A stretch of DNA of 17,314 nucleotides. It comes from Treponema sp. (lineage in GTDB: Bacteria > Spirochaetota > Spirochaetia > Treponematales > Breznakiellaceae). Each line of letters opens with the position of its first letter. Within the stretch, counting starts at the first letter, position 1. A model generated the notes under the pieces. It was given only the letters and a program-made list of their open reading frames with translations. It ran no database searches and was not told the origin of the DNA. This document shows positions 7,377 through 15,685 of this stretch, piece by piece. Location of the stretch: assembly GCA_020216655.1 (NCBI GenBank), contig JAIWNU010000079.1, positions 1 through 17,314 on the forward strand. The letters are read 5' to 3'. A program made the translations under genes and the position numbers.

Positions 7377-9370
7377 TGAAAAAGCTCCAGGGACTCCGGT
7401 TTTATTTGTTGAGCCTTGAGTTTATCACCATCTTTTTTAGCCTTCTTTTTGTATACGGAGCCTTTAATTACATCCAGCAAAAAATAACCAATGATTTTAC
7501 CCAGCGTAGAAAATCTGAGATTACCGGCATTGAAATGGTTTTTTACAGCCGGCTCCAGCAGGCGGTTATAAATCTTGAAAAACTTGCTGAATATAGTGAT
7601 CTAGAAGCAGGTCGTTTTATCAGCGATTTTTCAGACATTTACCTCATATCCGGAAACAGCATAGAGAAGATAATTAAAACGAGTCCAGGATCAGCTTTAT
7701 TCCGCGGCTTTGTTTTTTCAAAAGATATTTCACGGTTCTTGGCCTCCACTTACTTTTCTACGGTCCGCAGATCTCCTGTTTTTTACGCACCAGAGGACGA
7801 AAAACCAAGTCTGTATTTAAGCATTCCCCTCTCAGACAAACAGTTAGTGAGCCGCATAAAACTGGATTCTATTAACAATGAAATAGCCCGGCTCGTACAA
7901 TTTGATGGATCCATAGTCCTCATTACAAACTCAGACGGCATTCCATACACCAGCATCGGCGGTAATTTACCCAGCCAAATCATCAATTTACCGAGAGGTT
8001 CATCAATTACTATTGATAAAAAACAATTTATTATAAACCGTTTGTCCAGTGTATGGCTTTCTGCAGATATAGTGTTGCTGACACCGACAAACCAATTGCA
8101 ATATTTTTATACACAGATCCAATTTCTTGCCTTTTTGACCCTGACCGCCATTATTGTCATTCTGCTGTTAAGATTTTCTATCCTCGATTTTCTCCTTATA
8201 AAACCCATCAATTATTTTATTAAAGCGTTAAACCAATGGGAGATAAACAAGACGCTTCCCGAAGTACCCGCCAGTATACAGGGGGTGGCAGAAATTCAGC
8301 TCCTGGCCAAAACCTTCTATGCCAAAGCCAACGAGATAACCAGTATGAATGAGCGGCTGGAAGAACAGGTACAAAACATGGGGCAGCAGCTTGCTTCTGC
8401 CCTGGACAAGGTCCTGGTATCCGAAAAACTCGCAGTCCTGGGGAACCTGACTGCCGGGCTAGCCCACGAACTGAATACACCGCTGGGAGCGATTATTTCA
8501 ACCGCCGAGACTATACGCGCTGCCATTGTACAAATAAAAAAAGACCTCTGTGAACTTTTATCTAAAAACGATCCTGAAGAAACAACGCTCTTTTTAAACC
8601 TGCTGAAAGCATCCGGCCAGAGCCAGAGCAGCCTGAGAGAGCGGATTAGCTTCATCAACAACCTAGAATCTCACCATATAGCACATGCAGAAGAGATTAC
8701 CGATGACCTCGTGGATATGGAAATACCTTTAAATTCCGTTGATTTATACGAACTTCTTTGTAAGGTTCATCAGGTGCAGCACATTGTTAAAACGGCCTAC
8801 TACTTTAACATCCTGGAAAAGGACAATGCGATCATTCAAAGCGCTGCAGAGCGGGCTTCGCTGACTCTGAAGGCGCTGAAACAATGGACCTACGAAGAAA
8901 AAGAAAACCGTCTTCCGGTCTCAATACAGGAAGAAATGGAAACTATTTTAACAATGTTTTATAACCGGACCAAGTATACTATCCAGGTTATCCGTGAATT
9001 CCTGGACCCAGGCTGGGTGTTTGCTAACCCGGAACGGCTTAATGCGGTCTGGGTTAACCTGATCAACAATGCAATTCAGGCAATGGAAGCGGGTGGCACC
9101 CTTACGATCCGGATAGAAAAGCTCCATAGCGACAGAGATCTTATTCAAGTTCAAGTTACCGACACGGGGATAGGCATTAGCGAAGAGAATAAACCTAAAA
9201 TATTTACCCCCTTCTTTACAACTAAACCCAAAGGGATCGGTACCGGTATTGGATTAGACTTGAGTAAACGAATCGTAGAAGACCTATCAGGCACGATTAG
9301 CTTTACGAGCAGACCGGGGCTGACCACCTTTACAGTTACGCTTCCTGCCTATAATAACAAGGGTGCTTGA
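7376..9370 (+). CDS. Membrane sensor histidine kinase with extended DHp region
   Basis: This 664-residue kinase has TM1 at about 10-30, an extracytoplasmic sensor region 31-245 (Cache/PAS-like strands around ITNSDGIPYTSIGG) and TM2 at about 247-268. A linker and coiled coil follow (about 315-350). The phosphorylation motif is EKLAVLGNLTAGLAHELNTP with His364. The ATPase domain has the N box NLINNAIQAM (Asn565), G1 DTGIG (596-600), F box FTPFF and G2 GTGIGL (622-627), so it should be active. His364 to Asn565 is 201 residues, roughly 90-100 more than usual, because of extra sequence at about 381-490. No response regulator is in the window. It is coupled to the upstream lipoprotein, and its stop lies 7 nt from the convergent glgX stop. 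The signal is unknown. Confidence 0.92.
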   Translation: MKKLQGLRFYLLSLEFITIFFSLLFVYGAFNYIQQKITNDFTQRRKSEITGIEMVFYSRLQQAVINLEKLAEYSDLEAGRFISDFSDIYLISGNSIEKIIKTSPGSALFRGFVFSKDISRFLASTYFSTVRRSPVFYAPEDEKPSLYLSIPLSDKQLVSRIKLDSINNEIARLVQFDGSIVLITNSDGIPYTSIGGNLPSQIINLPRGSSITIDKKQFIINRLSSVWLSADIVLLTPTNQLQYFYTQIQFLAFLTLTAIIVILLLRFSILDFLLIKPINYFIKALNQWEINKTLPEVPASIQGVAEIQLLAKTFYAKANEITSMNERLEEQVQNMGQQLASALDKVLVSEKLAVLGNLTAGLAHELNTPLGAIISTAETIRAAIVQIKKDLCELLSKNDPEETTLFLNLLKASGQSQSSLRERISFINNLESHHIAHAEEITDDLVDMEIPLNSVDLYELLCKVHQVQHIVKTAYYFNILEKDNAIIQSAAERASLTLKALKQWTYEEKENRLPVSIQEEMETILTMFYNRTKYTIQVIREFLDPGWVFANPERLNAVWVNLINNAIQAMEAGGTLTIRIEKLHSDRDLIQVQVTDTGIGISEENKPKIFTPFFTTKPKGIGTGIGLDLSKRIVEDLSGTISFTSRPGLTTFTVTLPAYNNKGA

Positions 9371-9377
9371 ATCGGCG

Positions 9378-11531
9378 TTAAATCCACTTTGACATGAGGA
9401 TGACCGTCGTCCTGTCATTCACATAATATTCTTTCTGGGAAGCAATAGCCTGTTCCAATCCGGGACTTACAATGTCTTCCGGAGAAGGGAGGCTTGTGTC
9501 CACAACTCGGAACCATTTTTTCCCAGCGGGAGCCTCGGCAATTTTGAACAAGCAGCCTTCCTTAAAGGAATTAAACATAATGTAAAAATCATTGTCATCC
9601 CGATCCGCAAAGGTGTCAGCCTTGCTGCCATCAAGGCGATAAGCAAGCCGCTTATCAATCTTTGCCCAGTCGGGACTGTTACCGCTTTCATCATACCAGG
9701 TGATATCCGGCGTCGCATTATAGCTTCCGTCTTTACCGGTAAAAAACTCAGGCCGTAAAAAAGCCGGGTGCCGTTTCCTAAAGGCCAGCATTTCCTGTAC
9801 AAAGCGGAAGAAATCGCGGTTGGTATTGAGCAAGGTCCAGTCGTACCATGAAATTTCGTTATCCTGGCAGTACGCATTGTTGTTGCCCCGTTGGGTTCTG
9901 CCCATCTCGTCCCCGCCGAGCAGCATGGGTGTTCCCAGGGAAATCATAAGGGTACAAATAAAATTACGCATTTGCCTAAATCGTATGGTCTCTATGGCTG
10001 GGTTTGTAGTCGGCCCTTCAAAACCATAATTGCTACTGAAATTAGCCCCATGGCCATCTCGATTTTCTTCCCCATTTTCATCGTTATGTTTTTCCGCGTA
10101 GGAGACCAAATCCCTCAGGGTAAATCCATCGTGACTCGTAATAAAATTGATAGAATGGAAGGGTTTTCTGCCATCCCGTAGGTATAAATCGGAACTTCCC
10201 GAAAGCCGGGTCGCGAAATGGCGGGCTTCAAAAGCGTCTCCCCGCCAGAATTTACGCACATCATCCCGGTAGCGGTCATTCCATTCGGCCCAGCGGCCCC
10301 CAGGGAACCAGCCTACCTGATAAGCGCCGCCCGCATCCCAGGCTTCGGCAATAATCTTTGTGTTCCGGAGCACCGGATCCTCGGCAATTCGTTCGAGCAT
10401 TGGGGGGTTTTCCATAAGACGGCCCTGCTGATCCCGCCCAAGAATAGAACCGAGATCGAAACGGAATCCGTCCACATGCATTTCTATGACCCAATAACGC
10501 AGGCAATCCAAAATAAAGGTACGGACCACGGGGTGATTGCAGTTCAAAGTATTTCCGCAGCCTGAATAATTTTTATAATACCGCTTGTTTTCATCAAGCA
10601 TATAATAAATCGTGTTATCTATGCCCCGGAACGAGAAGGTCGGCCCTAATTCATTGCCCTCCGCCGTATGGTTAAAAACTATATCCAGAATGACTTCGAT
10701 CCCCGCTCGGTGCAGGGCTTTCACCATTTCTTTAAATTCCCTCACCTGCGCCCCCGGCGTCCGGTCAGCAGCATAGGATCCTTTAGGCGCAAAGAAAGCT
10801 ACGGTAGAATAACCCCAGTAATTTTTTAAGGCTTCACCGGTCCGTGGGTTTATACGGGGAATTTCCTGTTCATTAAATTCCTGGATCGGCATCAGTTCCA
10901 GGCTGGTAATACCCAGTTCCTTAAAATGCGGTATTTTTTCGATTACCCCCCGGTATGTTCCCGGATGTTCCACACCGGAACTAGGATGCATGGTAAGGCC
11001 CTTAACATGGGTTTCATAAAGTACGCTGAAACGGAGCGGATAATTGATAGGCTTATCCCCCTCCCAGTTAAATTCATCATCGATCACAATACATTTAGGT
11101 TGATAGGGCGCATCGTCTTCATAAGAAAAAGAAAGATCCCCGTCGGGCATATTGGGGTTATAACCCATGGATTTTGTCAGGTCCCAGCCGGATAAGTCAG
11201 TTAGAGCCTTTGCATAAGGATCCAAAAGCAGCTTATTCGGATTAAATCGGAATCCCTTTTCCGGTAAATAGGGGCCATCTACCCGGTATAAATAAAAAGC
11301 CCCTGGTTCAAGGCCCTTTACATGGCAATGCCAGAGATCCCCGGTCCTATTCTTATGGGGATCCAAAATGATTTGCTCTATAGGGTCTATCGCATCGGGG
11401 GAATCAAAAAGCACTAAGGTTACCGCGGTAGCATGTCGAGAAAAGAGGGAAAAGTTCACCCCCGTACCGGTAATTTCTGTTCCTAGGGGTAGGGGTTTGC
11501 CGCTTTCTATGGTATATTTAGATTGAATCAT
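9378..11531 (-). CDS. glgX: Glycogen debranching enzyme (GH13, isoamylase type)
   Basis: It hydrolyses alpha-1,6 branches of glycogen or limit dextrin in the cytoplasm. At 717 residues it has the usual GlgX/isoamylase length. An N-terminal carbohydrate-binding module (about 10-150, PLPLGTEITGTGVNFSLFS) precedes the GH13 barrel with region I DIVFNH (283-288), region II GFRFDL with nucleophile Asp359, region III IIAEAW with acid/base Glu396, and region IV TSHDGF with Asp468. GGDEMGRTQ and NNAYCQDNEISWYDW are typical of the GlgX group. No other glycogen genes are in the window. The start fits the family, but no Shine-Dalgarno is present; a TG-extended TATTAT box ends 6 nt before the ATG. A trehalose-pathway TreX-like activity cannot be excluded. 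Confidence 0.94.
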   Translation of the reverse strand: MIQSKYTIESGKPLPLGTEITGTGVNFSLFSRHATAVTLVLFDSPDAIDPIEQIILDPHKNRTGDLWHCHVKGLEPGAFYLYRVDGPYLPEKGFRFNPNKLLLDPYAKALTDLSGWDLTKSMGYNPNMPDGDLSFSYEDDAPYQPKCIVIDDEFNWEGDKPINYPLRFSVLYETHVKGLTMHPSSGVEHPGTYRGVIEKIPHFKELGITSLELMPIQEFNEQEIPRINPRTGEALKNYWGYSTVAFFAPKGSYAADRTPGAQVREFKEMVKALHRAGIEVILDIVFNHTAEGNELGPTFSFRGIDNTIYYMLDENKRYYKNYSGCGNTLNCNHPVVRTFILDCLRYWVIEMHVDGFRFDLGSILGRDQQGRLMENPPMLERIAEDPVLRNTKIIAEAWDAGGAYQVGWFPGGRWAEWNDRYRDDVRKFWRGDAFEARHFATRLSGSSDLYLRDGRKPFHSINFITSHDGFTLRDLVSYAEKHNDENGEENRDGHGANFSSNYGFEGPTTNPAIETIRFRQMRNFICTLMISLGTPMLLGGDEMGRTQRGNNNAYCQDNEISWYDWTLLNTNRDFFRFVQEMLAFRKRHPAFLRPEFFTGKDGSYNATPDITWYDESGNSPDWAKIDKRLAYRLDGSKADTFADRDDNDFYIMFNSFKEGCLFKIAEAPAGKKWFRVVDTSLPSPEDIVSPGLEQAIASQKEYYVNDRTTVILMSKWI

Positions 11532-11537
11532 ACTGCA

Positions 11538-11546
11538 ATAATACCA
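11538..11546 (-). promoter_or_regulatory. Predicted extended -10 promoter of glgX, leaderless geometry
   Basis: Read on the minus strand this is TGGTATTAT: a TATTAT hexamer (11538-11543) with a TG extension, ending 6 nt before the glgX ATG. No -35 match is visible, which is common for extended -10 promoters. Confidence 0.48.
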
Positions 11547-11599
11547 TATTTAGCGAATAATGGTGCATATTTTAAGCATAATTAAAAGGGGTTCCGAGA

Positions 11600-12976
11600 A
11601 TGTTTCGAGTTCCTGTTATCACAAAGAATCTTGAACTAATTGAACTGATTCAAACCACATCATATCCGTTGAACAATGCTTTGCAGCCTGTCTTCCTTTC
11701 AGGCCTTGAACCAGTATTGGAATATTTAAAATACGAGCTGCCTGAAATGAAAATCCTGGATTATTGCGAAGAAGGTCCCTGCAAGGAAGCATCTATCGCC
11801 ATTTTGGAGGCAATTAAAGAGGACCCCTGGCTCCATTACGGCGGTCTCATCGTTATTCATAATTCTGAAAGCGACAAGGAACTGGCAGAGCATCTTCATG
11901 ATTCAAATGTGTTGGCTATTATTCATCAAAGCGAATTCAAAGCCAATTGCGGCAGGCTTTTGCGGATCTTAACCCATAACAAACAGTTTTTATTCCAAAG
12001 GGGCATGCAGCAGCATCTCCTACGAACCATTTCCGGAACCTTTATTATCGACAACGATCCGCTGGATATAGTGGTTTATACAAACCTGGTTACCAACTAT
12101 CTGTACAATGCAAACCTGGTGAGCCGGGATGATCGGGAGAAACTGCATGTAGCGCTTCAGGAACTCCTGGTAAACGCCATAGAACACGGAAACTGCAAAA
12201 TCAGTTTCGAAGAAAAGACCGCCTGGCTTGAACAGGGCAGGAATGCGATGGACCTTATCCGGGAAAAAAACAAGGATCCAGCCATCGCTGCAAAAAAAGT
12301 CAGGCTTTCCTATACGATAAGTCCAGATAAATCGACCTTTGCCATCGCCGACGAAGGTGACGGTTTTGACTGGAGAAGCAGGCTTCAATCTAAACCAACC
12401 ATCGGACTCCATGGTATGGGAATCCGAATGGCTGGTGTATATGTGCAGGACCTAAGCTACAACGACAAGGGAAACGAGGTGAGTTTTTCTATCCTCCACC
12501 AGAAAGACTCAAGTAATATGGTTCCCCGTATATTCAGCGACCAGGAAGAAATCCATTTTAAGGCAAAAGAAATTGTGGTCCGGGAAGGGGATACTTCTGA
12601 CTATTTGTATTACATAGTATCTGGCCGGTATCTGGTTTTTTCAGGCAATCGGTGTGTTTCCTACCTGACTCCCGACGATATGTTTATTGGTGAAATGTCC
12701 TTTTTACTGTCCAACCAGCGGACCGCTACGGTGGTCGCAAAAGATGGGGGCACCTGTATAAAGGTTTCCAAACAGGATTTTGTCGACCTGATTAAAAGGA
12801 ACCCCCATTATGGCATCTTCCTTGCAAGGCTCTTAGCCCAGCGGCTTACAAGGCTCAATACACGAACCGTAAAATTAAATGCCGAGTATATGAAATGCAA
12901 ACAGGAGCTCGAACAGTATAAATCACTTACACCGAAAGCAGCGGCCGAACTAAACGAGCCTCTCGAAAAAGCTTAA
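11600..12976 (+). CDS. Receiver-like / RsbW-type ATPase / cyclic-nucleotide-binding fusion protein
   Basis: This 458-residue soluble protein has three parts. Residues 1-130 look like a degenerate receiver fold: alternating strands and helices, a candidate Asp54 in KILDYCEE, but no N-terminal acidic pair and no conserved Lys. Residues 145-300 are an HATPase domain with N box ELLVNAIEHGN (Asn192), G1 DEGDGFDW (251-258) and G2 GLHGMGIRMA (269-278), closest to anti-sigma kinases such as RsbW. An insert at about 205-230 separates strands. Residues 312-425 are a cNMP-binding domain whose phosphate cassette keeps Gly364-Glu365 and Arg374 (IGEMSFLLSNQRTATV). The tail is charged. AAAAGGGG lies about 8 nt before the ATG. 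It would phosphorylate or sequester a partner under nucleotide control; no partner is visible. It overlaps the convergent gene by 50 nt. Confidence 0.85.
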   Translation: MFRVPVITKNLELIELIQTTSYPLNNALQPVFLSGLEPVLEYLKYELPEMKILDYCEEGPCKEASIAILEAIKEDPWLHYGGLIVIHNSESDKELAEHLHDSNVLAIIHQSEFKANCGRLLRILTHNKQFLFQRGMQQHLLRTISGTFIIDNDPLDIVVYTNLVTNYLYNANLVSRDDREKLHVALQELLVNAIEHGNCKISFEEKTAWLEQGRNAMDLIREKNKDPAIAAKKVRLSYTISPDKSTFAIADEGDGFDWRSRLQSKPTIGLHGMGIRMAGVYVQDLSYNDKGNEVSFSILHQKDSSNMVPRIFSDQEEIHFKAKEIVVREGDTSDYLYYIVSGRYLVFSGNRCVSYLTPDDMFIGEMSFLLSNQRTATVVAKDGGTCIKVSKQDFVDLIKRNPHYGIFLARLLAQRLTRLNTRTVKLNAEYMKCKQELEQYKSLTPKAAAELNEPLEKA

Positions 12977-13625
12977 TAAAATGCGGCCGGGCTAATGATA
13001 CTGCACCAAGCCTGCTTTTGTAGTCCATGGGCATGCCGAGATCCCAAAAGGAAAATCCGCTCGCTTCTAGGAATCGGGCGGTAAGTACCATTTGGATCGT
13101 ACCGGCGTTATTTTCCCAGTAAAAACCTGAGTAGCTCGTATACACTCCGCCGCAGAAAACCCCAAATTCTCCTGCAACAAGCTTGTTATTCTTGTATAAA
13201 CCAAAGGCTGAACAAAAAGCATGCTGCGGTATATCATTCTGATCCGATTGCAACCTTGGGTCTAGTTTAATTAAAGCTTTTACCAGGGGCTCAGTAAGCC
13301 ATTCATCTCCATGGGCATCTATACAGGCCTCAATAATGGGCTGTAGGCTGTCAAAGGGCTTAAGGGTATAGGTATGAAGACGGGATTTCAGAGATTTGGG
13401 AATGTGCAGATCCTTAAAAAAAAGTACGCTCCGTTCCCAATGCAATTTTGGAAGCAAAAGTGCTTCTCCGTTTTGAAAGGACATAACCAAAAATCCCGCT
13501 TCCATAAGGGACCTGATTACAGGAACTTCGAATGAATCAGCAACACAAAATTCTTCTTTGTATCCTGAATCAATAAGAGTATCGATAACATTGTCATAAT
13601 CAGGAAGTTCAGGCAAAAAGACCAT
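12927..13625 (-). CDS. Divergent Aat-family (leucyl/phenylalanyl-tRNA-protein transferase-like) protein
   Basis: True Aat moves Leu or Phe from tRNA onto N-terminal Lys/Arg of proteins for N-end-rule degradation. This 232-residue protein matches the family over its GNAT-like core: LLLPKLHWERSV, HIPKSLKSRLH, EACIDAHGDEWLTEPLV (Trp109), FGLYKNNKLVAGEFGV, and RLGAVSLARPHFIKLF. By my alignment, the GESMFS motif of E. coli (Glu156) is replaced by SYSGFY (Tyr165), and Gln188 by Gly197, while the Asp186 equivalent is kept as Asp195. It may therefore have a different acyl donor or no transferase activity. The first 50 residues lack the usual GGDL and FPWF motifs. Its ATG overlaps the ktrA stop (TAATG), so it is the last gene of the ktr operon. 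Family call moderate, function unknown. Confidence 0.72.
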   Translation of the reverse strand: MVFLPELPDYDNVIDTLIDSGYKEEFCVADSFEVPVIRSLMEAGFLVMSFQNGEALLLPKLHWERSVLFFKDLHIPKSLKSRLHTYTLKPFDSLQPIIEACIDAHGDEWLTEPLVKALIKLDPRLQSDQNDIPQHAFCSAFGLYKNNKLVAGEFGVFCGGVYTSYSGFYWENNAGTIQMVLTARFLEASGFSFWDLGMPMDYKSRLGAVSLARPHFIKLFREARLVRPLLSV

Positions 13626-14341
13626 TATACTTTGGTTTTTCTAAAAAGCTGCTTAATTGATTCCATAAACCTCTTAGAACTGCCTTCTTTTTCTAGCCGT
13701 CCTGCAAAGGAGTCTATATCGGCCTCTGTACCGGAAACTAAGGCGATGTCATGGGTTTCGAACCGGTAATCGGGCGAAAAAAGCCGGTACTCTTCCTGTT
13801 CAGATCGAACAGAAATAAGGTTAAGCCCATATTTTTTACGAAGATCTAATTCCAGTACGGTTTTTCCGACAAAGGATTCAGGTATTTCTACTTCTGCAAT
13901 TACCAAGTTTCCTCCGACCGGAAGATAGTTCAATACTAAGTTAGAAACAATCTGCGGTACGATGCGCTTCGCAGCTTCCCGGTTCGGAAAAACCACCTTG
14001 GTGGCCCCTACAATTCCGAGTATCTCACCATGGGCCTCTGTTTCAGCTTTGGCAATAATGGTTTTAATGCCCAATTTTCTACAGTAGCTAGCAGCCAGTA
14101 TGGATGACTCTATATTTTTACCCATATCAATAATAACCGCATCCAGGGTTTTGGGCAGCGTTTTTTCAAGTGCATCCCAATTAATGACATCCATACCGAT
14201 CGCAGCGGATACTGCATCCCGATACCGATCTAAAACATCCCGATCCTTATCGATCACAAGAATATCCACATCCATTTCAAGCAGCTCATCCAGAACTGAG
14301 GAACCAAAATAACTAACCCCTAAAATTGCAACCTGTTTCAT
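13625..14341 (-). CDS. ktrA: Ktr/Trk potassium uptake regulatory subunit (RCK domains)
   Basis: This cytoplasmic gating subunit of a K+ uptake channel binds nucleotides and opens or closes the membrane subunit. At 238 residues it has one RCK_N Rossmann domain (1-130) and one RCK_C domain (about 140-215), as in KtrA/KtrC rather than the double-length TrkA. The nucleotide loop reads GVSYFG (8-13), with Ser10 in place of the usual second Gly; Asp31 in LVIDKD is the expected ribose-binding acid. ILGIVGATKVVFPNREAA is typical of the family. It starts 3 nt after the ktrB stop, with GGGG as a plausible Shine-Dalgarno, and its stop overlaps the next start by 1 nt. Three tightly packed genes suggest one transcript. 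Confidence 0.91.
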   Translation of the reverse strand: MKQVAILGVSYFGSSVLDELLEMDVDILVIDKDRDVLDRYRDAVSAAIGMDVINWDALEKTLPKTLDAVIIDMGKNIESSILAASYCRKLGIKTIIAKAETEAHGEILGIVGATKVVFPNREAAKRIVPQIVSNLVLNYLPVGGNLVIAEVEIPESFVGKTVLELDLRKKYGLNLISVRSEQEEYRLFSPDYRFETHDIALVSGTEADIDSFAGRLEKEGSSKRFMESIKQLFRKTKV

Positions 14342-14344
14342 GTT

Positions 14345-15679
14345 CTACCCCAATAAAACCTGTCCTTCCGGATAGGATATTTCATATTTTTTAAGGCGAA
14401 CTACCGAGAACGAAAGGGCTATAAGGCCTACCCGTCCTGCAAACATAACACCTATAATCACAACTTTACCAGCTACACTCAGATGAGGTGTTAGCCCAAG
14501 ACTGAGTCCAACCGTTCCAAAGGCCGATACTACTTCGAATACGATCTCATCAAAAGCCACCCCTCGCGGTCCTTCAATAAGGCTGAGCAAGAGGGCGCTT
14601 ATCAAAAGTAAACTGACGGCCTTAAGAAGATAAACGGTAGCCCGGTTCATGGTGTAAGAAGAAATACGGTGTTTTCCAATTTGCACATCCCCCAAAGGAT
14701 CGGGGTTCCGGGTCATCATAACGATAACAACAAACAAGGTGGTTATCTTAATACCCCCCGCAATAGAACCGGGAGCGGCGCCAATAAACATAAGCAAAAT
14801 GGTAAATACCTTAGAGGACTGGCTCAACAGAGATTGCGGGACCGTATCAAAACCTGCGGTTCGGGGTGTAACTGCCTGAAAGAGGGCATTCATGATTCTG
14901 TCATTTATTGATAATCCAGCAAATGCAGCGCTTTTTTCCATAAAAAAATAAAATAAAAAACCTATACTAATCAACGCAGCCGTCATAAACAGCACCACCC
15001 GGCTGTGATAATTAAGGTACCGATGCTTGCCTTTTATTACATCAAATACATCTTGCAAAACAATAAAGCCAAGACCGCCCAAAATAATGAGCAGCATAAC
15101 AACGGTAATTATGGCTGGATTTCTGGAAAAGCGCTCTAAACTATCGGAAAATGGAGAAAATCCCGCATTGCAAAAGGCAGAGACTGCATGAAATATACCG
15201 TTAAACAAATAATCCGATACACCAGCCATTTTAAATAACATAGATAATAGAACTGCCCCAAGAGCTTCAATACACAGGGTGGCAGAAACAATATTTAAAA
15301 GGATTTTCCGCGGATCGTACTCAACTCCATCAACATAAAAACTGCGGATCGTAGAAAGCCGTCGGAACGGAATACGTCCTCCAGGCAAAATAAGCAAAAG
15401 GGAGGTAAAGCTGATAATTCCCAGCCCGCCAAATTGAATTAGTAGCAGGATTACTGTTTGCCCAAAGGGGCTAAAACGCCCTAGATCAACGGTTGCAAGA
15501 CCAGTAACACAGACCGCCGATGTAGCCATAAAAAGGGCATCTATATATGAGATGGGGCGTACTGTTCTATCCTGCGAAGCCTGAGCAACAGGCAGGACAA
15601 GCAACACGCTGCCGATACTGATAAGCACAAGAAAAAAAGCCACCAGATACCATGAGTCGGAACGAAACAGAGGCCGCAT
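14345..15679 (-). CDS. ktrB: Ktr/Trk potassium uptake membrane subunit
   Basis: This integral-membrane K+ uptake protein is built from four M1-P-M2 repeats. The 444 residues carry all four selectivity segments: VTGL (Gly60), NAGF (Gly173), RTAGF (Gly276) and GTVGL (Gly391). The start MRPLFRSDSWYLVAFFLVLI leads directly into the first membrane helix. A gate-like small-residue stretch follows the third pore (IGAAPGSIAGGIKITT). It heads the operon with ktrA and the Aat-like gene. The start lacks a Shine-Dalgarno and is preceded by a TATGAT box ending 6 nt upstream. Length and partner favour KtrB over TrkH. No leader long enough for a c-di-AMP riboswitch is present. Confidence 0.93.
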   Translation of the reverse strand: MRPLFRSDSWYLVAFFLVLISIGSVLLVLPVAQASQDRTVRPISYIDALFMATSAVCVTGLATVDLGRFSPFGQTVILLLIQFGGLGIISFTSLLLILPGGRIPFRRLSTIRSFYVDGVEYDPRKILLNIVSATLCIEALGAVLLSMLFKMAGVSDYLFNGIFHAVSAFCNAGFSPFSDSLERFSRNPAIITVVMLLIILGGLGFIVLQDVFDVIKGKHRYLNYHSRVVLFMTAALISIGFLFYFFMEKSAAFAGLSINDRIMNALFQAVTPRTAGFDTVPQSLLSQSSKVFTILLMFIGAAPGSIAGGIKITTLFVVIVMMTRNPDPLGDVQIGKHRISSYTMNRATVYLLKAVSLLLISALLLSLIEGPRGVAFDEIVFEVVSAFGTVGLSLGLTPHLSVAGKVVIIGVMFAGRVGLIALSFSVVRLKKYEISYPEGQVLLG

Positions 15680-15685
15680 ATGGAT

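Noticed and set aside
7376..9370. A base-composition break inside the kinase gene suggesting fusion of a foreign sensor to a native kinase
   Set aside because: Hand-counted 60-base rows give about 27-35% GC near 7981-8220 and 52-60% near 8281-8460, but later rows in the kinase half fall back to 32-42% and some sensor rows reach about 50%. The signal fluctuates too much to call without a proper sliding-window calculation.
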